In this document: one piece after another, positions 17,856 through 28,528 of the stretch
Numbering within the stretch: position 1 is the first letter of the stretch
How the letters are laid out: each line of letters starts with the position of its first letter
Source of the DNA: Streptococcus entericus DSM 14446
GTDB taxonomy: Bacteria > Bacillota > Bacilli > Lactobacillales > Streptococcaceae
Assembly (NCBI RefSeq): GCF_000380025.1
Contig: NZ_KB904156.1
Coordinates: 31,873-95,872 of the forward strand
Direction of reading: 5' to 3'
DNA: 64,000 bases
The notes under the pieces: model-generated
Databases searched by the model: none
The model's input: the letters and a program-made list of their open reading frames with translations, nothing else
Told to the model about the DNA's origin: nothing
Program-made: the position numbers and the translations under genes

Positions 17856-19118
17856 ATGACCAAAGAAGCGATTTTAGCCTTTTCACAGGGTCAGGCGGAG
17901 CCCCAGTGGTTGTTGGAGCGTCGGTTGGCAGCTGTTGAGAACATGGCAGAGCTGGAACTTCCTGTGATTGAGCGGGTTAAGTTTCACCGTTGGCAGTTGA
18001 CGCCGTCTACTATCGGGCAGAGCTGGGACCTACCGAGTGTGCCTGATTTTCTCGCTATCGGGGACAATCCTAAGCTGGTACAGGTCGGCAGCCAAACCGT
18101 CCTAGAACAACTGCCTACGGAGCTGATCGATAAGGGAGTTGTGTTGACAGACCTTGCGACGGTCTTAGAGGAGCGTCCTGAGCTTCTGGAGACCTATCTA
18201 GGGCAGGCTTGTCCAGATGACAGCCATCGTCTGGCAGCTTATAACACGGCTTATTTTACCAGCGGAGCGATTCTCTATGTGCCAGATGGGGTCGAGATTG
18301 ACCAGCCTATCGAAATCTCCCTGCTGGAAGACCGGGCGTCTGCTCAGCCATTTGTCAAAAAAATCCTCGTTATCGCCGGTAAAAATAGCAAGTTCTCCTA
18401 TCTGGAGCGGTTGGAAAGTCTGGGCAAGGGGACAGAGGCAGCGTCTGCTAATGTCAGCGTGGAAATCATAGCTGGTAGCGGTAGTCAGATCAAGTATGCT
18501 GCTATTGACCATCTTGGGAGTGATTTGACGGGTTATGTCAGTCGTCAAGTTTACCATCATGAGGATGCGACGGTTGACTGGGCCATGGGTGTGATGAATG
18601 GTGGCAATGTGGTCTGCGATTTTGATAGTCGGCTCCATGGTCGGGGCAGCCATGCCAATCTCAAGGTCGTGGCGCTTTCCAGTGGTCGTCAGGTGCAGGG
18701 GGTAGATACCAGTGTGACCAATTATGGGGCACACTCGGTTGGTCATATCCTCCAGCATGGGGTGATTTTGGAGCGAGGAACTTTGACCTTTAACGGCATC
18801 GGTCATATCATCAAGGGAGCTAAGGGGGCAGACGCCCAGCAGGAGAGCCGCGTGCTCATGCTGAGTGACCAAGCACGGAGCGATGCCAATCCTATTCTCC
18901 TCATTGATGAAAATGAAGTGACCGCAGGGCACGCTGCCTCTATCGGACAGGTTGACCCAGAGGACATGTATTACCTCATGAGCCGAGGGCTTGACCGAGC
19001 AACTGCTGAACGGCTGGTTATCCGAGGCTTCCTAGGTGCCGTCATCACCGAAATCCCTGTCAAGGACGTGCGGGATGAGATGATTCAGACCATTGATGAC
19101 AAGTTGGAGAAATGGTAA
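17856..19118 (+). CDS. sufD: Fe-S cluster assembly scaffold protein SufD
   Basis: 420 residues, directly after the sufC stop. It has the SufB/SufD beta-helix core (VPDGVEIDQPIEISL, then GAKGADAQQESRVLMLSD) and a C-terminal MSRGLDRATAERLVIRGFLG motif shared with SufB. It partners SufB and SufC. It is assigned to SufD rather than SufB by its length, its divergent N-terminus and the presence of a true SufB later in the operon. Confidence 0.96.
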   Translation: MTKEAILAFSQGQAEPQWLLERRLAAVENMAELELPVIERVKFHRWQLTPSTIGQSWDLPSVPDFLAIGDNPKLVQVGSQTVLEQLPTELIDKGVVLTDLATVLEERPELLETYLGQACPDDSHRLAAYNTAYFTSGAILYVPDGVEIDQPIEISLLEDRASAQPFVKKILVIAGKNSKFSYLERLESLGKGTEAASANVSVEIIAGSGSQIKYAAIDHLGSDLTGYVSRQVYHHEDATVDWAMGVMNGGNVVCDFDSRLHGRGSHANLKVVALSSGRQVQGVDTSVTNYGAHSVGHILQHGVILERGTLTFNGIGHIIKGAKGADAQQESRVLMLSDQARSDANPILLIDENEVTAGHAASIGQVDPEDMYYLMSRGLDRATAERLVIRGFLGAVITEIPVKDVRDEMIQTIDDKLEKW

Positions 19119-20751
<1,633 letters not shown>

Positions 20752-20752
20752 G

Positions 20753-21400
20753 ATGGAATTTAGTCAACTGATTGCTGACCGCCACTCGACCCGCTCATTT
20801 TCAGAGCGAGAAGTGACGACGGAACAACTTGAGATTATGGTCAAAGAGGCCAGCCAGACCGCTTCCTGGGTCAATTCACAACCCTGGAAGGTCTATGTGG
20901 CGACTGGAGCGACCTTGCAGGCCATTAGAGATGACCACAAGCGTCTGCTTGCCCAAGGGGTCAAGTCTTCTCCTGTTTTTCCAGTCCTCTCACGGACAGG
21001 CTTCCAGCCAGACCAACAAGCCAATATGGCTCAGTGGTCGGAGGAACAGGCTGCCTATTCGGCGGTTGATGATGAGAGCTTTTGGCAGCTCAACCGTGAC
21101 TTGTTTCACGCACCAGCCATTGTTTATATTGGCCTACCAAAAGCATCACCACTGTGGTCGGTTTTAGATTTGGGGGCATTTTTACAGACCCTCAGTCTAT
21201 CAGCCAATAACCAAGGCTTAGCGACCATGGTGGCCTATGAGTTCACCAAATTTCCAGCAGCTTTGGCAGACCGCCTGTCTCTTGACCCGCATTACGAGGT
21301 GGCGATTGGCATGGCCGTTGGCTATGAAGACGACCACCCTGTCAATCAATTCAGGGCTAGTCGTCGATCTCTGGACGATTTGTTAACCATTTTAGATTAA
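20753..21400 (+). CDS. Nitroreductase family protein inside the suf operon
   Basis: 215 residues. Nitroreductase fold: RHSTRSFSEREVT (FMN-phosphate-binding Arg/Ser at the N-terminus), ASQTASWVNSQPWKVYV, then LGAFLQTLSLSANNQGLATM and the C-terminal VAIGMAVGYEDDHPVNQFR. Such enzymes use FMN and NAD(P)H to reduce nitro-groups, quinones or related substrates; its own substrate is unknown. It starts 1 nt after the sufU stop with GGAGAA as ribosome-binding site, so it is co-transcribed. The usual Gram-positive suf order puts sufB directly after sufU. Confidence 0.9.
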   Translation: MEFSQLIADRHSTRSFSEREVTTEQLEIMVKEASQTASWVNSQPWKVYVATGATLQAIRDDHKRLLAQGVKSSPVFPVLSRTGFQPDQQANMAQWSEEQAAYSAVDDESFWQLNRDLFHAPAIVYIGLPKASPLWSVLDLGAFLQTLSLSANNQGLATMVAYEFTKFPAALADRLSLDPHYEVAIGMAVGYEDDHPVNQFRASRRSLDDLLTILD

Positions 21401-21462
21401 GTGGTTAGCTTGAAATAGAGCGACATTAACCTGATACACCACATGACATAGAAAGGACACTT

Positions 21463-22884
21463 ATGTCAGAAACAACTGAAATTATCGAACCCAAGCCCAT
21501 TGACCTTGGGGAATACAAGTTTGGCTTTCACGATGAGGGCATTGATTTGGTGGCTTCGACCGGCAAGGGACTGAGCGAGGCGGTTATTCGTGAGCTGTCG
21601 CAGGTCAAGGGGGAGCCAGATTGGATGCTGGACTACCGCCTCAAAGCCTATCAAGCCTTTCAGAAGATGCCCATGCAGGACTGGGGGGCGGATTTATCGG
21701 AGCTGGATTTTGATGACATCATTTATTATCAGAAAGCTTCGGACAAGCCAGCGCGTTCTTGGGACGATGTGCCAGACAAGATTAAGGAGACCTTTGAGCG
21801 GATTGGGATTCCAGAAGCTGAGCGGGCCTACTTGGCTGGTGCGGCTGCCCAGTACGAATCCGAGGTGGTCTACCACAACATGAAAGAAGAGTTTGAAAAA
21901 CTGGGGATCGTCTTCACCGATACCGATACCGCTCTTAAAGAGTACCCTGACCTTTTCAAAAGATATTTTGGCAAGCTCGTTCCGCCAACAGATAACAAGC
22001 TAGCTGCCCTTAATGCGGCAGTTTGGTCAGGAGGCACCTTTATCTATGTGCCTAAAGGGGTCAAGTGTGATATTCCCTTGCAGACCTATTTTCGGATTAA
22101 CAATGAAGGAACAGGGCAGTTTGAGCGGACGCTGATTATCGTTGATGAGGGAGCCAGTGTTCACTATGTCGAGGGCTGTACGGCGCCGACCTATTCGACC
22201 AATAGCCTCCATGCTGCCATCGTGGAAATTATTGCCCACGAGGGGGCCTACATGCGCTACACCACCATCCAAAACTGGTCGGACAATGTCTACAATCTGG
22301 TGACCAAGCGGGCGCGTGCCGAAAAAAATGCTACGGTGGAGTGGATTGATGGCAATCTGGGCGCTAAGACGACCATGAAGTACCCGTCTGTCTACCTTGA
22401 GGGTGAGGGAGCGCGTGGCACTATGCTGTCCATTGCCTTTGCCAATAAGGGACAGGTGCAGGATACAGGAGCTAAGATGATTCACAATGCCCCTCATACC
22501 AGCTCGTCAATCGTTTCCAAATCCATCGCCAAAGGCGGCGGTGCAGTCAACTACCGCGGTCAGGTGACCTTTAACAAAAATTCTAAAAAATCAGTCAGCC
22601 ACATCGAATGTGATACCATTATCATGGATGATTTGTCTAAGTCGGATACGATTCCCTTCAATGAAATCCACAACTCCCAAGTTGCTCTGGAGCACGAAGC
22701 CAAGGTGTCTAAGATTTCCGAAGAGCAGCTCTACTACCTCATGAGCCGAGGCTTGTCTGAACAAGAGGCCACCGAGATGATTGTCATGGGCTTTGTCGAA
22801 CCCTTTACCAAGGAACTACCGATGGAATACGCCGTTGAACTCAACAGACTGATTGCATATGAGATGGAGGGTTCTGTCGGATAG
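21463..22884 (+). CDS. sufB: Fe-S cluster assembly protein SufB
   Basis: 473 residues, normal for SufB. N-terminal [11 protein letters not shown]; core motifs [31 protein letters not shown] (a conserved cysteine) and [12 protein letters not shown]; the C-terminal [19 protein letters not shown] ends the family. It forms the SufBC2D scaffold with SufC and SufD. It is 62 nt after the nitroreductase gene with its own strong ribosome-binding site GAAAGGA. The longer gap may carry a weak internal promoter, but none is clear. Confidence 0.97.
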   Translation: MSETTEIIEPKPIDLGEYKFGFHDEGIDLVASTGKGLSEAVIRELSQVKGEPDWMLDYRLKAYQAFQKMPMQDWGADLSELDFDDIIYYQKASDKPARSWDDVPDKIKETFERIGIPEAERAYLAGAAAQYESEVVYHNMKEEFEKLGIVFTDTDTALKEYPDLFKRYFGKLVPPTDNKLAALNAAVWSGGTFIYVPKGVKCDIPLQTYFRINNEGTGQFERTLIIVDEGASVHYVEGCTAPTYSTNSLHAAIVEIIAHEGAYMRYTTIQNWSDNVYNLVTKRARAEKNATVEWIDGNLGAKTTMKYPSVYLEGEGARGTMLSIAFANKGQVQDTGAKMIHNAPHTSSSIVSKSIAKGGGAVNYRGQVTFNKNSKKSVSHIECDTIIMDDLSKSDTIPFNEIHNSQVALEHEAKVSKISEEQLYYLMSRGLSEQEATEMIVMGFVEPFTKELPMEYAVELNRLIAYEMEGSVG

Positions 22885-22900
22885 AATGCCGAGTGGCAAA

Positions 22901-23236
22901 CGAGCCATAAGGCTTGTTTACACCGACATTCTTCCGGCAGAAGTTGGAGATAAAAAAATGCGATAGCATTTTCTCCTCAAGGGGCGGGCTATTGTTACCA
23001 AATATTCCGCCAACTGAAGTTGAGGATAGGAAAAGCTATCAGGCAACCCAAGACCACTCCAACCGAGGTGGCAGATGAGGAAAGCCGTTAGGCTTTCTAC
23101 TGTACTCGCTGAAACTCGAAGAGTTTCAGGTTTTTCAATAAGGAATGTCATAGAAATTCTCATAATAGACCATGATGCCTTGTGCTACACGAGCCATAGG
23201 GCTCGTTTACACCGACAGTCTTCCGACAGAAGTGAG
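22901..23236. repeat. Degenerate intergenic repeat array after sufB
   Basis: Two copies of an about 46-bp direct repeat (22901-22947 and 23190-23236) agree at most positions. Each begins with a small GAGCC/GGCTC hairpin and continues TTTACACCGAC, then CTTCCG and CAGAAGT. Between them lie weaker relatives of the same module, of form CCnnCTnAA..GAAGTTGAGGA or CCGAGGTGGCAGATGAGG, each followed by a small hairpin such as AAAATGC/GCATTTT or AAAGCC/GGCTTT. No coding frame is convincing here. Confidence 0.6.
23109..23135 (+). terminator. Terminator-like hairpin downstream of sufB
   Basis: A 9-bp stem CTGAAACTC/GAGTTTCAG with loop GAA is followed by GTTTTT. It lies 225 nt after sufB and may be the operon's main terminator. 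Confidence 0.55.
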
Positions 23237-23252
23237 TAGTTACTGGTGACCA

Positions 23253-23492
23253 GTTGAGGCTGGGACAAAAGTCCTAACCTCTCAAGTGATTTTTAATTTT
23301 CAAGCAAGGCGCATTGGGTGAGTGGGCTCTAATTCGCTGATTTTATCAGCTTTCACAGCCCTAACGAATGTAGCAAGCTTTGCTCGCTCAATCTGTCACC
23401 TCAAACAGCCATCTTTAGGCTGTTTGAGCTGTGCGGAGGTGGGATGACTCATCGAATTCTGACGAATGACCGATTTTTGTCCCACTCTCAAC
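23253..23492 (+). repeat. Dispersed palindrome-ended intergenic repeat, copy 1 (long form)
   Basis: A 240-bp element with imperfect terminal inverted repeats: GTTGAGGCTGGGACAAAA at the left end and TTTTGTCCCACTCTCAAC at the right. Its outer parts match copy 2 at 28979-29103 in reverse orientation almost base for base. This copy carries about 115 bp of extra internal sequence containing its own hairpin (CTCAAACAGCC with GGCTGTTTGAG). Related ends occur at 61713-61880. It has no ORF. The rest, 23493-23729, shows no gene. Confidence 0.75.
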
Positions 23493-23729
23493 ACCACCGT
23501 TCTGTCGACTGAGGTGATAGGTAGGGAAAAGCGAGATTAGGTATAGATTGTTAAAGAAATTGAGCCTACGATTGCTTATTGTTGGTTTTAGACCGTTTAT
23601 GAGGCGGTAGAAGGGTTTGTTTTATAACTCATGCTAAAACTTTTCAACCTTGTATAAAAAATAGGGCAATAATCTCTAAAGATCTGCTATTGTCCAAAAA
23701 ACGAACCTGCTCCAGTTGAGCGGGTTTTG

Positions 23730-23738
23730 TGATATAAT
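23730..23738 (+). promoter_or_regulatory. Extended -10 promoter of ywlG
   Basis: TGATATAAT lies 19 nt before the ywlG ATG at 23758. Confidence 0.65.
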
Positions 23739-23757
23739 AAGGTTAAGTGAGGTGACT

Positions 23758-24321
23758 ATGGATTTAGAACGTTTAGCGGTTGAGACGCGAGAGATTACAG
23801 AGGAGATTATTGAGCGCAGTGGCATTAAGCGAGGGCAGGTTTTTGTCCTTGGTTTATCGTCTAGCGAGGTGAATGGTGGTGTTATCGGCAAAAATTCCAG
23901 TCAGGAGATTGGAGAGGTTATTGTCAAAACAGTGTTAGAGAGCTTGACTCGTCGTGGGGTTTATTTGGCAGTTCAGGGCTGTGAGCATTTGAACCGTGCC
24001 TTGGTTGTTGAGCGTGAGTTGTCCGAAAAGCTAGATCTTGATGAGGTGTCGGTCTTGCCGACCTTGCAGGCTGGTGGCTCAGGGCAGGTGGCAGCGTTCA
24101 AGTACATGACTGATCCAGTTGTGGTTGAGTTTATCAAGGCTTTTGCGGGTCTGGATATCGGTGACACGGCGATTGGGATGCATGTTAAACACGTGCAAGT
24201 GCCCCTGCGCCCCAGTCGGCGTGAGCTAGGTGGTGCTCATGTGACGGCTCTTGCAAGTCGTCCTAAGCTAATCGGCGGTGCTCGAGCTAGTTATGTGACG
24301 GATGCGATGAGAAAGGCGTGA
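23758..24321 (+). CDS. ywlG: YwlG / UPF0340 family protein (TIGR01440)
   Basis: 187 residues from the ATG at 23758; an earlier in-frame start would add 14 residues of promoter-derived sequence. It shows family features: [23 protein letters not shown], an [15 protein letters not shown] motif with conserved Cys-Glu-His, and [11 protein letters not shown]. It is a conserved Firmicute protein of unknown biochemical role. The next gene starts directly at its stop, so the two are probably co-transcribed. Confidence 0.85.
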   Translation: MDLERLAVETREITEEIIERSGIKRGQVFVLGLSSSEVNGGVIGKNSSQEIGEVIVKTVLESLTRRGVYLAVQGCEHLNRALVVERELSEKLDLDEVSVLPTLQAGGSGQVAAFKYMTDPVVVEFIKAFAGLDIGDTAIGMHVKHVQVPLRPSRRELGGAHVTALASRPKLIGGARASYVTDAMRKA

Positions 24322-24324
24322 GTG

Positions 24325-25137
24325 ATGTATCAACTAATTGCTTTTGACATGGATGGTACCTTATTGCGGAGTGACCATACGATTGATCCGGAAACAGTTG
24401 CAGCGCTTGGTCGGGCGGATGAGGCTGGCAAAACAGTGGTACTTGCGACAGGACGGTCGGCATCAGAGTTACAGGACTATTTGCCAGTTCTGCCGATGGT
24501 TCGTTATGGTGTGCTTGCTAGCGGTGGTTTGATTTATGATTTTTCTACGGAGACAGTTTTGGCAAAAAAATCCTTATCAGTTGAGGTTGTTGCGACTGTC
24601 TGTGATTTATTGGATAGAGAAGATGTTTTTGTCGTGGTGATGGCTGACGGGCAAGGTTATGTGCAGTCCAGTCAATTTAATCGGATAGAGGCCTTTTATA
24701 TGGAGCAGTTTAGACAGCTCTATCTGGATACGGCAGTCTTTGTATCTGATTTAAACCAGCTCTTAGCAGAGAAAGCCTGTGAGAAAATCAACATCTACTT
24801 TAAAACACCCGAGTTGAGAGAAGTCTATGCGGATCAGCTGGCTAGCTCGGCTATTACCCTTGTAAAAGCCGAACGAACAGGTCTTGAGTTGACCGCCCAA
24901 GGCGCAGATAAGGGGGCAGGCTTACAGCTGCTCTGTCAGCGATTGGGTCTTGGGATGGCGGAGGTTATCGGTGTTGGCGATAGTGATAATGACCGTACCA
25001 TGTTGCAAGAAGCAGGTCTGGGGTTGGCGATGGGCAATGCCAAACCCAGTATCAAGGCTCTGGCTAACCATGTTGTGGCAACAAACGATGAGGGTGGCTG
25101 TGTGGAAGCTATTGAGCGTCATTTGCTAAGATCGTGA
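24325..25137 (+). CDS. HAD superfamily phosphatase, Cof type
   Basis: 270 residues. HAD motif I AFDMDGTLL (nucleophile Asp), motif II in LATGRSASE, and motifs III/IV in GADKGAGLQLLCQRLG and GVGDSDNDRTML. It has a C2-type cap between motifs II and III. Cof-type enzymes dephosphorylate sugar phosphates, FMN or PLP; the substrate cannot be read. A GTG directly before the ATG (24322) is an alternative start. A terminator follows. Confidence 0.9.
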   Translation: MYQLIAFDMDGTLLRSDHTIDPETVAALGRADEAGKTVVLATGRSASELQDYLPVLPMVRYGVLASGGLIYDFSTETVLAKKSLSVEVVATVCDLLDREDVFVVVMADGQGYVQSSQFNRIEAFYMEQFRQLYLDTAVFVSDLNQLLAEKACEKINIYFKTPELREVYADQLASSAITLVKAERTGLELTAQGADKGAGLQLLCQRLGLGMAEVIGVGDSDNDRTMLQEAGLGLAMGNAKPSIKALANHVVATNDEGGCVEAIERHLLRS

Positions 25138-25164
25138 TGCTCGAGTGAAAAACAGAAAAATAAG

Positions 25165-25197
25165 AATCGGTAGCCTGGGTGAGCTACCGATTGTTTT
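25165..25197. terminator. Terminator between converging HAD and mscS genes
   Basis: A 10-bp perfect stem AATCGGTAGC/GCTACCGATT has an 8-nt loop and a GTTTT tail. It may act on both strands. Confidence 0.8.
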
Positions 25198-25203
25198 AGT
25201 TTT

Positions 25204-26019
25204 CTAACGTTTTGCTGTGATGCCAGCTTCCTGCAAGGTTTTTTGAAATAGTTGATAGAAGGTGTAGTAGACACTTTCTTGCTTGCCGTTTTCAACCAGC
25301 AGTTCAACACGGTAAATGGTCGACTGGTCTAGGGCTTTTCGAGCGCCTAGATAGGTGGGGCTGTCCAGAACATGTGGGTGGTCAGCAGCGGCTTGATTGC
25401 CGACCTCTGTTAACAAGCTGTTAACGTGATCAAAATTAGTATCAAAAGGCAGTGGCAGGTCAATCTGGACACGGCGATTGCCCCGTGAGTAGTTTGAAAC
25501 GTAGGTAATGTGACGGTTTGGGATGATATGAATGGTACCGTCACTGCTTTTGAGCTGAGTGGTTCGGATGCCTAGGTTAGTGACTTTACCTGCGATATTT
25601 TGGATAACCACCTGATCGCCCACATCGTATTGGCGTTCAATTAAGATAAAGGCACCATTGATTAAATCTGTTAAAAAGCCCTGTGCCCCCAGTCCAATGG
25701 CTAAACCAGCGATACCAGCGCCAGCAATAAGGCTGGACACAGGCACACCGATAACAGCCAGAATCCCATAACCTGTTAAAAAGAAAATGGTGTAGTCAGA
25801 CAGGCTCAAAAAGAGCTTGACCAAGGTTTGCTGACGAGCAAGGTCTTGGGCAGTGAATGGTGGGGTTTTAGAGCTCAGCCATTTGACCAGAAAATGGGCG
25901 AGGCGCCTAGCGAGCCAAGAGAGCAGGAGAATCAGAAGAGTGTAGGCAGTTTTTGCACCGAGTGAGGTCAAGAGTTGGTCCCAGTCAAGGGTCAGCGCAT
26001 CGTTAATCAGAGTTTTCAT
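25204..26019 (-). CDS. mscS: MscS family mechanosensitive channel
   Basis: 271 residues. Three N-terminal membrane segments end in the pore-lining Gly/Ala-rich helix (GAGIAGLAIGLGAQGFLTDLINGAF), followed by the beta domain with the VGDQVVIQNIAGKVTNLGIRTTQLKSSDGTIHIIPN signature. It is a small-conductance channel opened by membrane tension that releases solutes during hypo-osmotic shock. It is transcribed divergently from rlmB. Confidence 0.93.
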   Translation of the reverse strand: MKTLINDALTLDWDQLLTSLGAKTAYTLLILLLSWLARRLAHFLVKWLSSKTPPFTAQDLARQQTLVKLFLSLSDYTIFFLTGYGILAVIGVPVSSLIAGAGIAGLAIGLGAQGFLTDLINGAFILIERQYDVGDQVVIQNIAGKVTNLGIRTTQLKSSDGTIHIIPNRHITYVSNYSRGNRRVQIDLPLPFDTNFDHVNSLLTEVGNQAAADHPHVLDSPTYLGARKALDQSTIYRVELLVENGKQESVYYTFYQLFQKTLQEAGITAKR

Positions 26020-26098
26020 AGCCCTAGTCTAGCAAAAAAAGGCTGAGTTGTCACTTGTTGGGAATTTGTCTCAGACTCTTTTTTAATCGCCTGTTTTA

Positions 26099-26107
26099 TG
26101 CTAAAAT
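26099..26107 (+). promoter_or_regulatory. Extended -10 promoter of rlmB
   Basis: TGCTAAAAT ends only 6 nt before the rlmB ATG at 26114, so the expected transcription start falls on or next to the start codon. No ribosome-binding site precedes it except a weak AAGGG. Confidence 0.6.
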
Positions 26108-26113
26108 AAGGGT

Positions 26114-26845
26114 ATGCAACACACAGATATCGTTTACGGCGTACATGCCGTGATGGAAAGTTTACAAGCTAACACTGGCAACAAGCTCTATATTCAGGAT
26201 GACCTGCGGGGCAAGAATGTTGACAAGGTCAAGGCACTTGCGGCGGAGAAAAAGGTCTCTATTTCGTGGACACCGAAAAAGACTCTGTCAGAGATGGCGG
26301 ACGGAGCGGTGCATCAGGGTTTTGTCCTGCGCGTGTCGGAGTTTGCGTATACAGACTTGTCGGTCATTTTGGACATGGCTGAGCAAGCAGATAATCCCCT
26401 TATCCTCATTCTTGATGGGCTCAATGACCCACATAACTTTGGCTCAATCCTGCGAACAGCTGACGCTACAAATGTGACAGGGATTATCATCCCTAAACAC
26501 CGTGCAGTTGGTGTGACGCCTGTTGTCGCTAAAACCTCGACAGGAGCGGTTGAGCATGTCCCTATTGCTCGCGTGACCAACCTCAGCCAGACCTTGGATA
26601 AGCTCAAAGCTGCAGGTTTCTGGATTTTTGGGACAGACATGGACGGGACACCATCTACCAAATGGAACACCGCAGGCAAGGTTGCCCTTATCATCGGAAA
26701 TGAAGGCAAAGGCATTTCAGCCAATATTAAAAAACAGGTCGATGAGATGGTGACTATTCCCATGAGTGGGCATGTCCAAAGCCTCAATGCTAGTGTCGCG
26801 GCAGCCGTACTCATGTACGAAGTCTATCGGAATCGGTTGAGTTAA
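26114..26845 (+). CDS. rlmB: 23S rRNA (guanosine2251-2'-O)-methyltransferase RlmB (TrmH family)
   Basis: 243 residues. The N-terminal substrate-binding domain begins IVYGVHAVMESL. The SpoU domain shows motif 1 LDGLNDPHNFGSILRTAD (Asn and Arg catalytic), motif 2 LIIGNEGKGIS and motif 3 IPMSGHVQSLNASVAAAVLMYE of the deep trefoil knot. It 2'-O-methylates a 23S rRNA guanosine near the peptidyl-transferase centre. Its stop overlaps the next ATG by 1 nt. It may be translated from a leaderless mRNA. Confidence 0.95.
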   Translation: MQHTDIVYGVHAVMESLQANTGNKLYIQDDLRGKNVDKVKALAAEKKVSISWTPKKTLSEMADGAVHQGFVLRVSEFAYTDLSVILDMAEQADNPLILILDGLNDPHNFGSILRTADATNVTGIIIPKHRAVGVTPVVAKTSTGAVEHVPIARVTNLSQTLDKLKAAGFWIFGTDMDGTPSTKWNTAGKVALIIGNEGKGISANIKKQVDEMVTIPMSGHVQSLNASVAAAVLMYEVYRNRLS

Positions 26846-27549
26846 TGAGACAGACAATCTATAGCATTATTTCTGTTGAGGGACGGGCAAGCATCTGGGC
26901 AAAATGTTATGATGGCATGATGATTGGGGTCATTTTGCTTAGTTTGTTGCCCCTGATGAGCAAGGGAACAAGCCCCATCATGACAGGTATCGAGCAAATT
27001 GTTGCCATTATTTTTGCCTTTGACTACTTACTCAGGCTAGCGACCGCTGATTTCTACCTCAAAAAAGGCTCCTTGTCTTTTTGGCTTTACCCCCTAACCT
27101 TTCTAGCCCTTATTGATGCCATTAGCTTTTTGGCTGCCTTGCCCTTGGTTAACAACAGTTTCCGCCTGCTCAAGGTCTTTCGTCTCATTCGATCACTCAG
27201 GGTCTTCAAAATTTTTCGTTATTCTAAAAATATTCAACTTATTGTAACGGTCCTTAGAAAGCAAAGTGAGTCATTGTTGTTGGTGGCTGTCTTTGCTTTA
27301 GCTTATATCTTTATTTCCGCTCTGGTCATGTTTAATCTTGAACCGCATCAGTTTCATCAATTTTTAGATGCTCTTTATTGGGCAACAGTGACGTTGACTA
27401 CTATTGGCTATGGTGATCTTGTTCCACAGACAGATTGGGGCAAATTACTGACCATCTTCAGCTCTATTATTGGCATTGGTGTGGTTGCCTTGCCTGCAGG
27501 GATTATCACAGCGGGATATTTGGAGGAAATAACAGCACGTGAAAAATAA
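26845..27549 (+). CDS. Voltage-gated-type potassium channel
   Basis: 234 residues with six membrane segments. S4 carries regularly spaced arginines and lysines (RLLKVFRLIRSLRVFKIFR). The pore loop has the K+ selectivity filter in TLTTIGYGD. It is a tetrameric K+ channel of the cytoplasmic membrane and lacks a long C-terminal RCK domain. Coupled to rlmB by a 1-nt overlap. Confidence 0.93.
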   Translation: MRQTIYSIISVEGRASIWAKCYDGMMIGVILLSLLPLMSKGTSPIMTGIEQIVAIIFAFDYLLRLATADFYLKKGSLSFWLYPLTFLALIDAISFLAALPLVNNSFRLLKVFRLIRSLRVFKIFRYSKNIQLIVTVLRKQSESLLLVAVFALAYIFISALVMFNLEPHQFHQFLDALYWATVTLTTIGYGDLVPQTDWGKLLTIFSSIIGIGVVALPAGIITAGYLEEITAREK

Positions 27550-27578
27550 AAAAACAGCGTTTTCAATCGCTGTTTTTT
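27548..27578 (+). terminator. Terminator after the K+ channel gene
   Basis: A stem AAAACAGCG/CGCTGTTTT is followed by T6. A TATAAT at 27583-27588 directly after it begins the next transcript. Confidence 0.85.
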
Positions 27579-27615
27579 AGTGTATAATAGACCTATCATA
27601 TACAAGGAGAATCTA

Positions 27616-28509
27616 ATGAAACGTTTAATTTCTTGCTATGCGAGCGACATCGAGAACATCACCAAAGATGAACTCAAACAGGCTATTTTGACCAGTGAAG
27701 GTCGGACGATTTTGGGGGAGACTGTGGTGACAGCTGCTCCCCTGATTGAAGGGGTTACTAACGCAGAGATGATGGCGACGTTTGGTTGTGACCTCTTGGT
27801 GCTTAATGAGTTTGACGTGTTTGACAAGAGCATCGTCGGCTTTTACACTTGTGACAATCCTATCGCTGAAATCAAGCGCCTGACAGGTCGTCCCATTGGC
27901 ATCAACTTAGAACCTGTCGACAAGACCCAAACCGTCCTTGATGAGCAGGTACACATTTCCCTCGGTCGTCAGGTCAATGAGCAGAGCCTCAGAGCAGCTC
28001 GTGAGCTGGGTGTTGATTTCATCATGCTGACAGGGAACCCATCAACTGGAGTGTCTCTGGCTGCCATCAAAGAAGCTATCGTTTTGGCTAAAGAACATTT
28101 TGGTGGCCTCATTTTCGCAGGGAAAATGCATGGGGCAGGGCTGGGAGAACCGGTGGTCAACCCTGAAGCCCTCAGAGACTTTATTGCACTTGGTGCTGAT
28201 GGGGTTCTCGTACCAGCTGTAGGGACCGTACCTGGCGTACGTGAGGAGGGGCTTGCTGATATCGTTGCTGACCTCAAAGCCCAAGGTGCCTTAGTCATGT
28301 CGACTATCGGTACTAGTCAGGAAAGTGCAGACCTCCAAACCATCAGAGACTTTGGTCTCAGCAATAAGCGTGTCGGCACAGATATTCACCACATTGGTGA
28401 TGGGGGTTATGGACGCATGCCTGACCCAGAGAACATCATGGCATTAAGCATTGCTGTTCGAGGCAAGCGGCATACCTATTTCCGCATGGGACAATCTGTC
28501 CGCCGTTAA
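27616..28509 (+). CDS. Conserved TIM-barrel-like protein of unknown function
   Basis: 297 residues from the ATG at 27616 (ribosome-binding site AAGGAG, 7 nt). The pattern of alternating strands and helices and segments such as IGINLEP, DFIMLTGNPSTGVS, GADGVLVPAVGTVPGV and DIHHIGDGGYGRMPDPENI suggest a TIM barrel. I recall similar proteins annotated as phosphoenolpyruvate phosphonomutase-like or as a DUF in streptococci and enterococci. Catalytic residues cannot be assigned. It is followed by a HIT-family gene 19 nt later, probably in the same operon. Confidence 0.7.
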   Translation: MKRLISCYASDIENITKDELKQAILTSEGRTILGETVVTAAPLIEGVTNAEMMATFGCDLLVLNEFDVFDKSIVGFYTCDNPIAEIKRLTGRPIGINLEPVDKTQTVLDEQVHISLGRQVNEQSLRAARELGVDFIMLTGNPSTGVSLAAIKEAIVLAKEHFGGLIFAGKMHGAGLGEPVVNPEALRDFIALGADGVLVPAVGTVPGVREEGLADIVADLKAQGALVMSTIGTSQESADLQTIRDFGLSNKRVGTDIHHIGDGGYGRMPDPENIMALSIAVRGKRHTYFRMGQSVRR

Positions 28510-28528
28510 ATCAAGCAAAGGAGATTAG

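Noticed and set aside
18198..18932. 244-codon open frame on the minus strand opposite sufD.
   Set aside because: It lies wholly within sufD, has no ribosome-binding site and resembles no family; it is a shadow frame.
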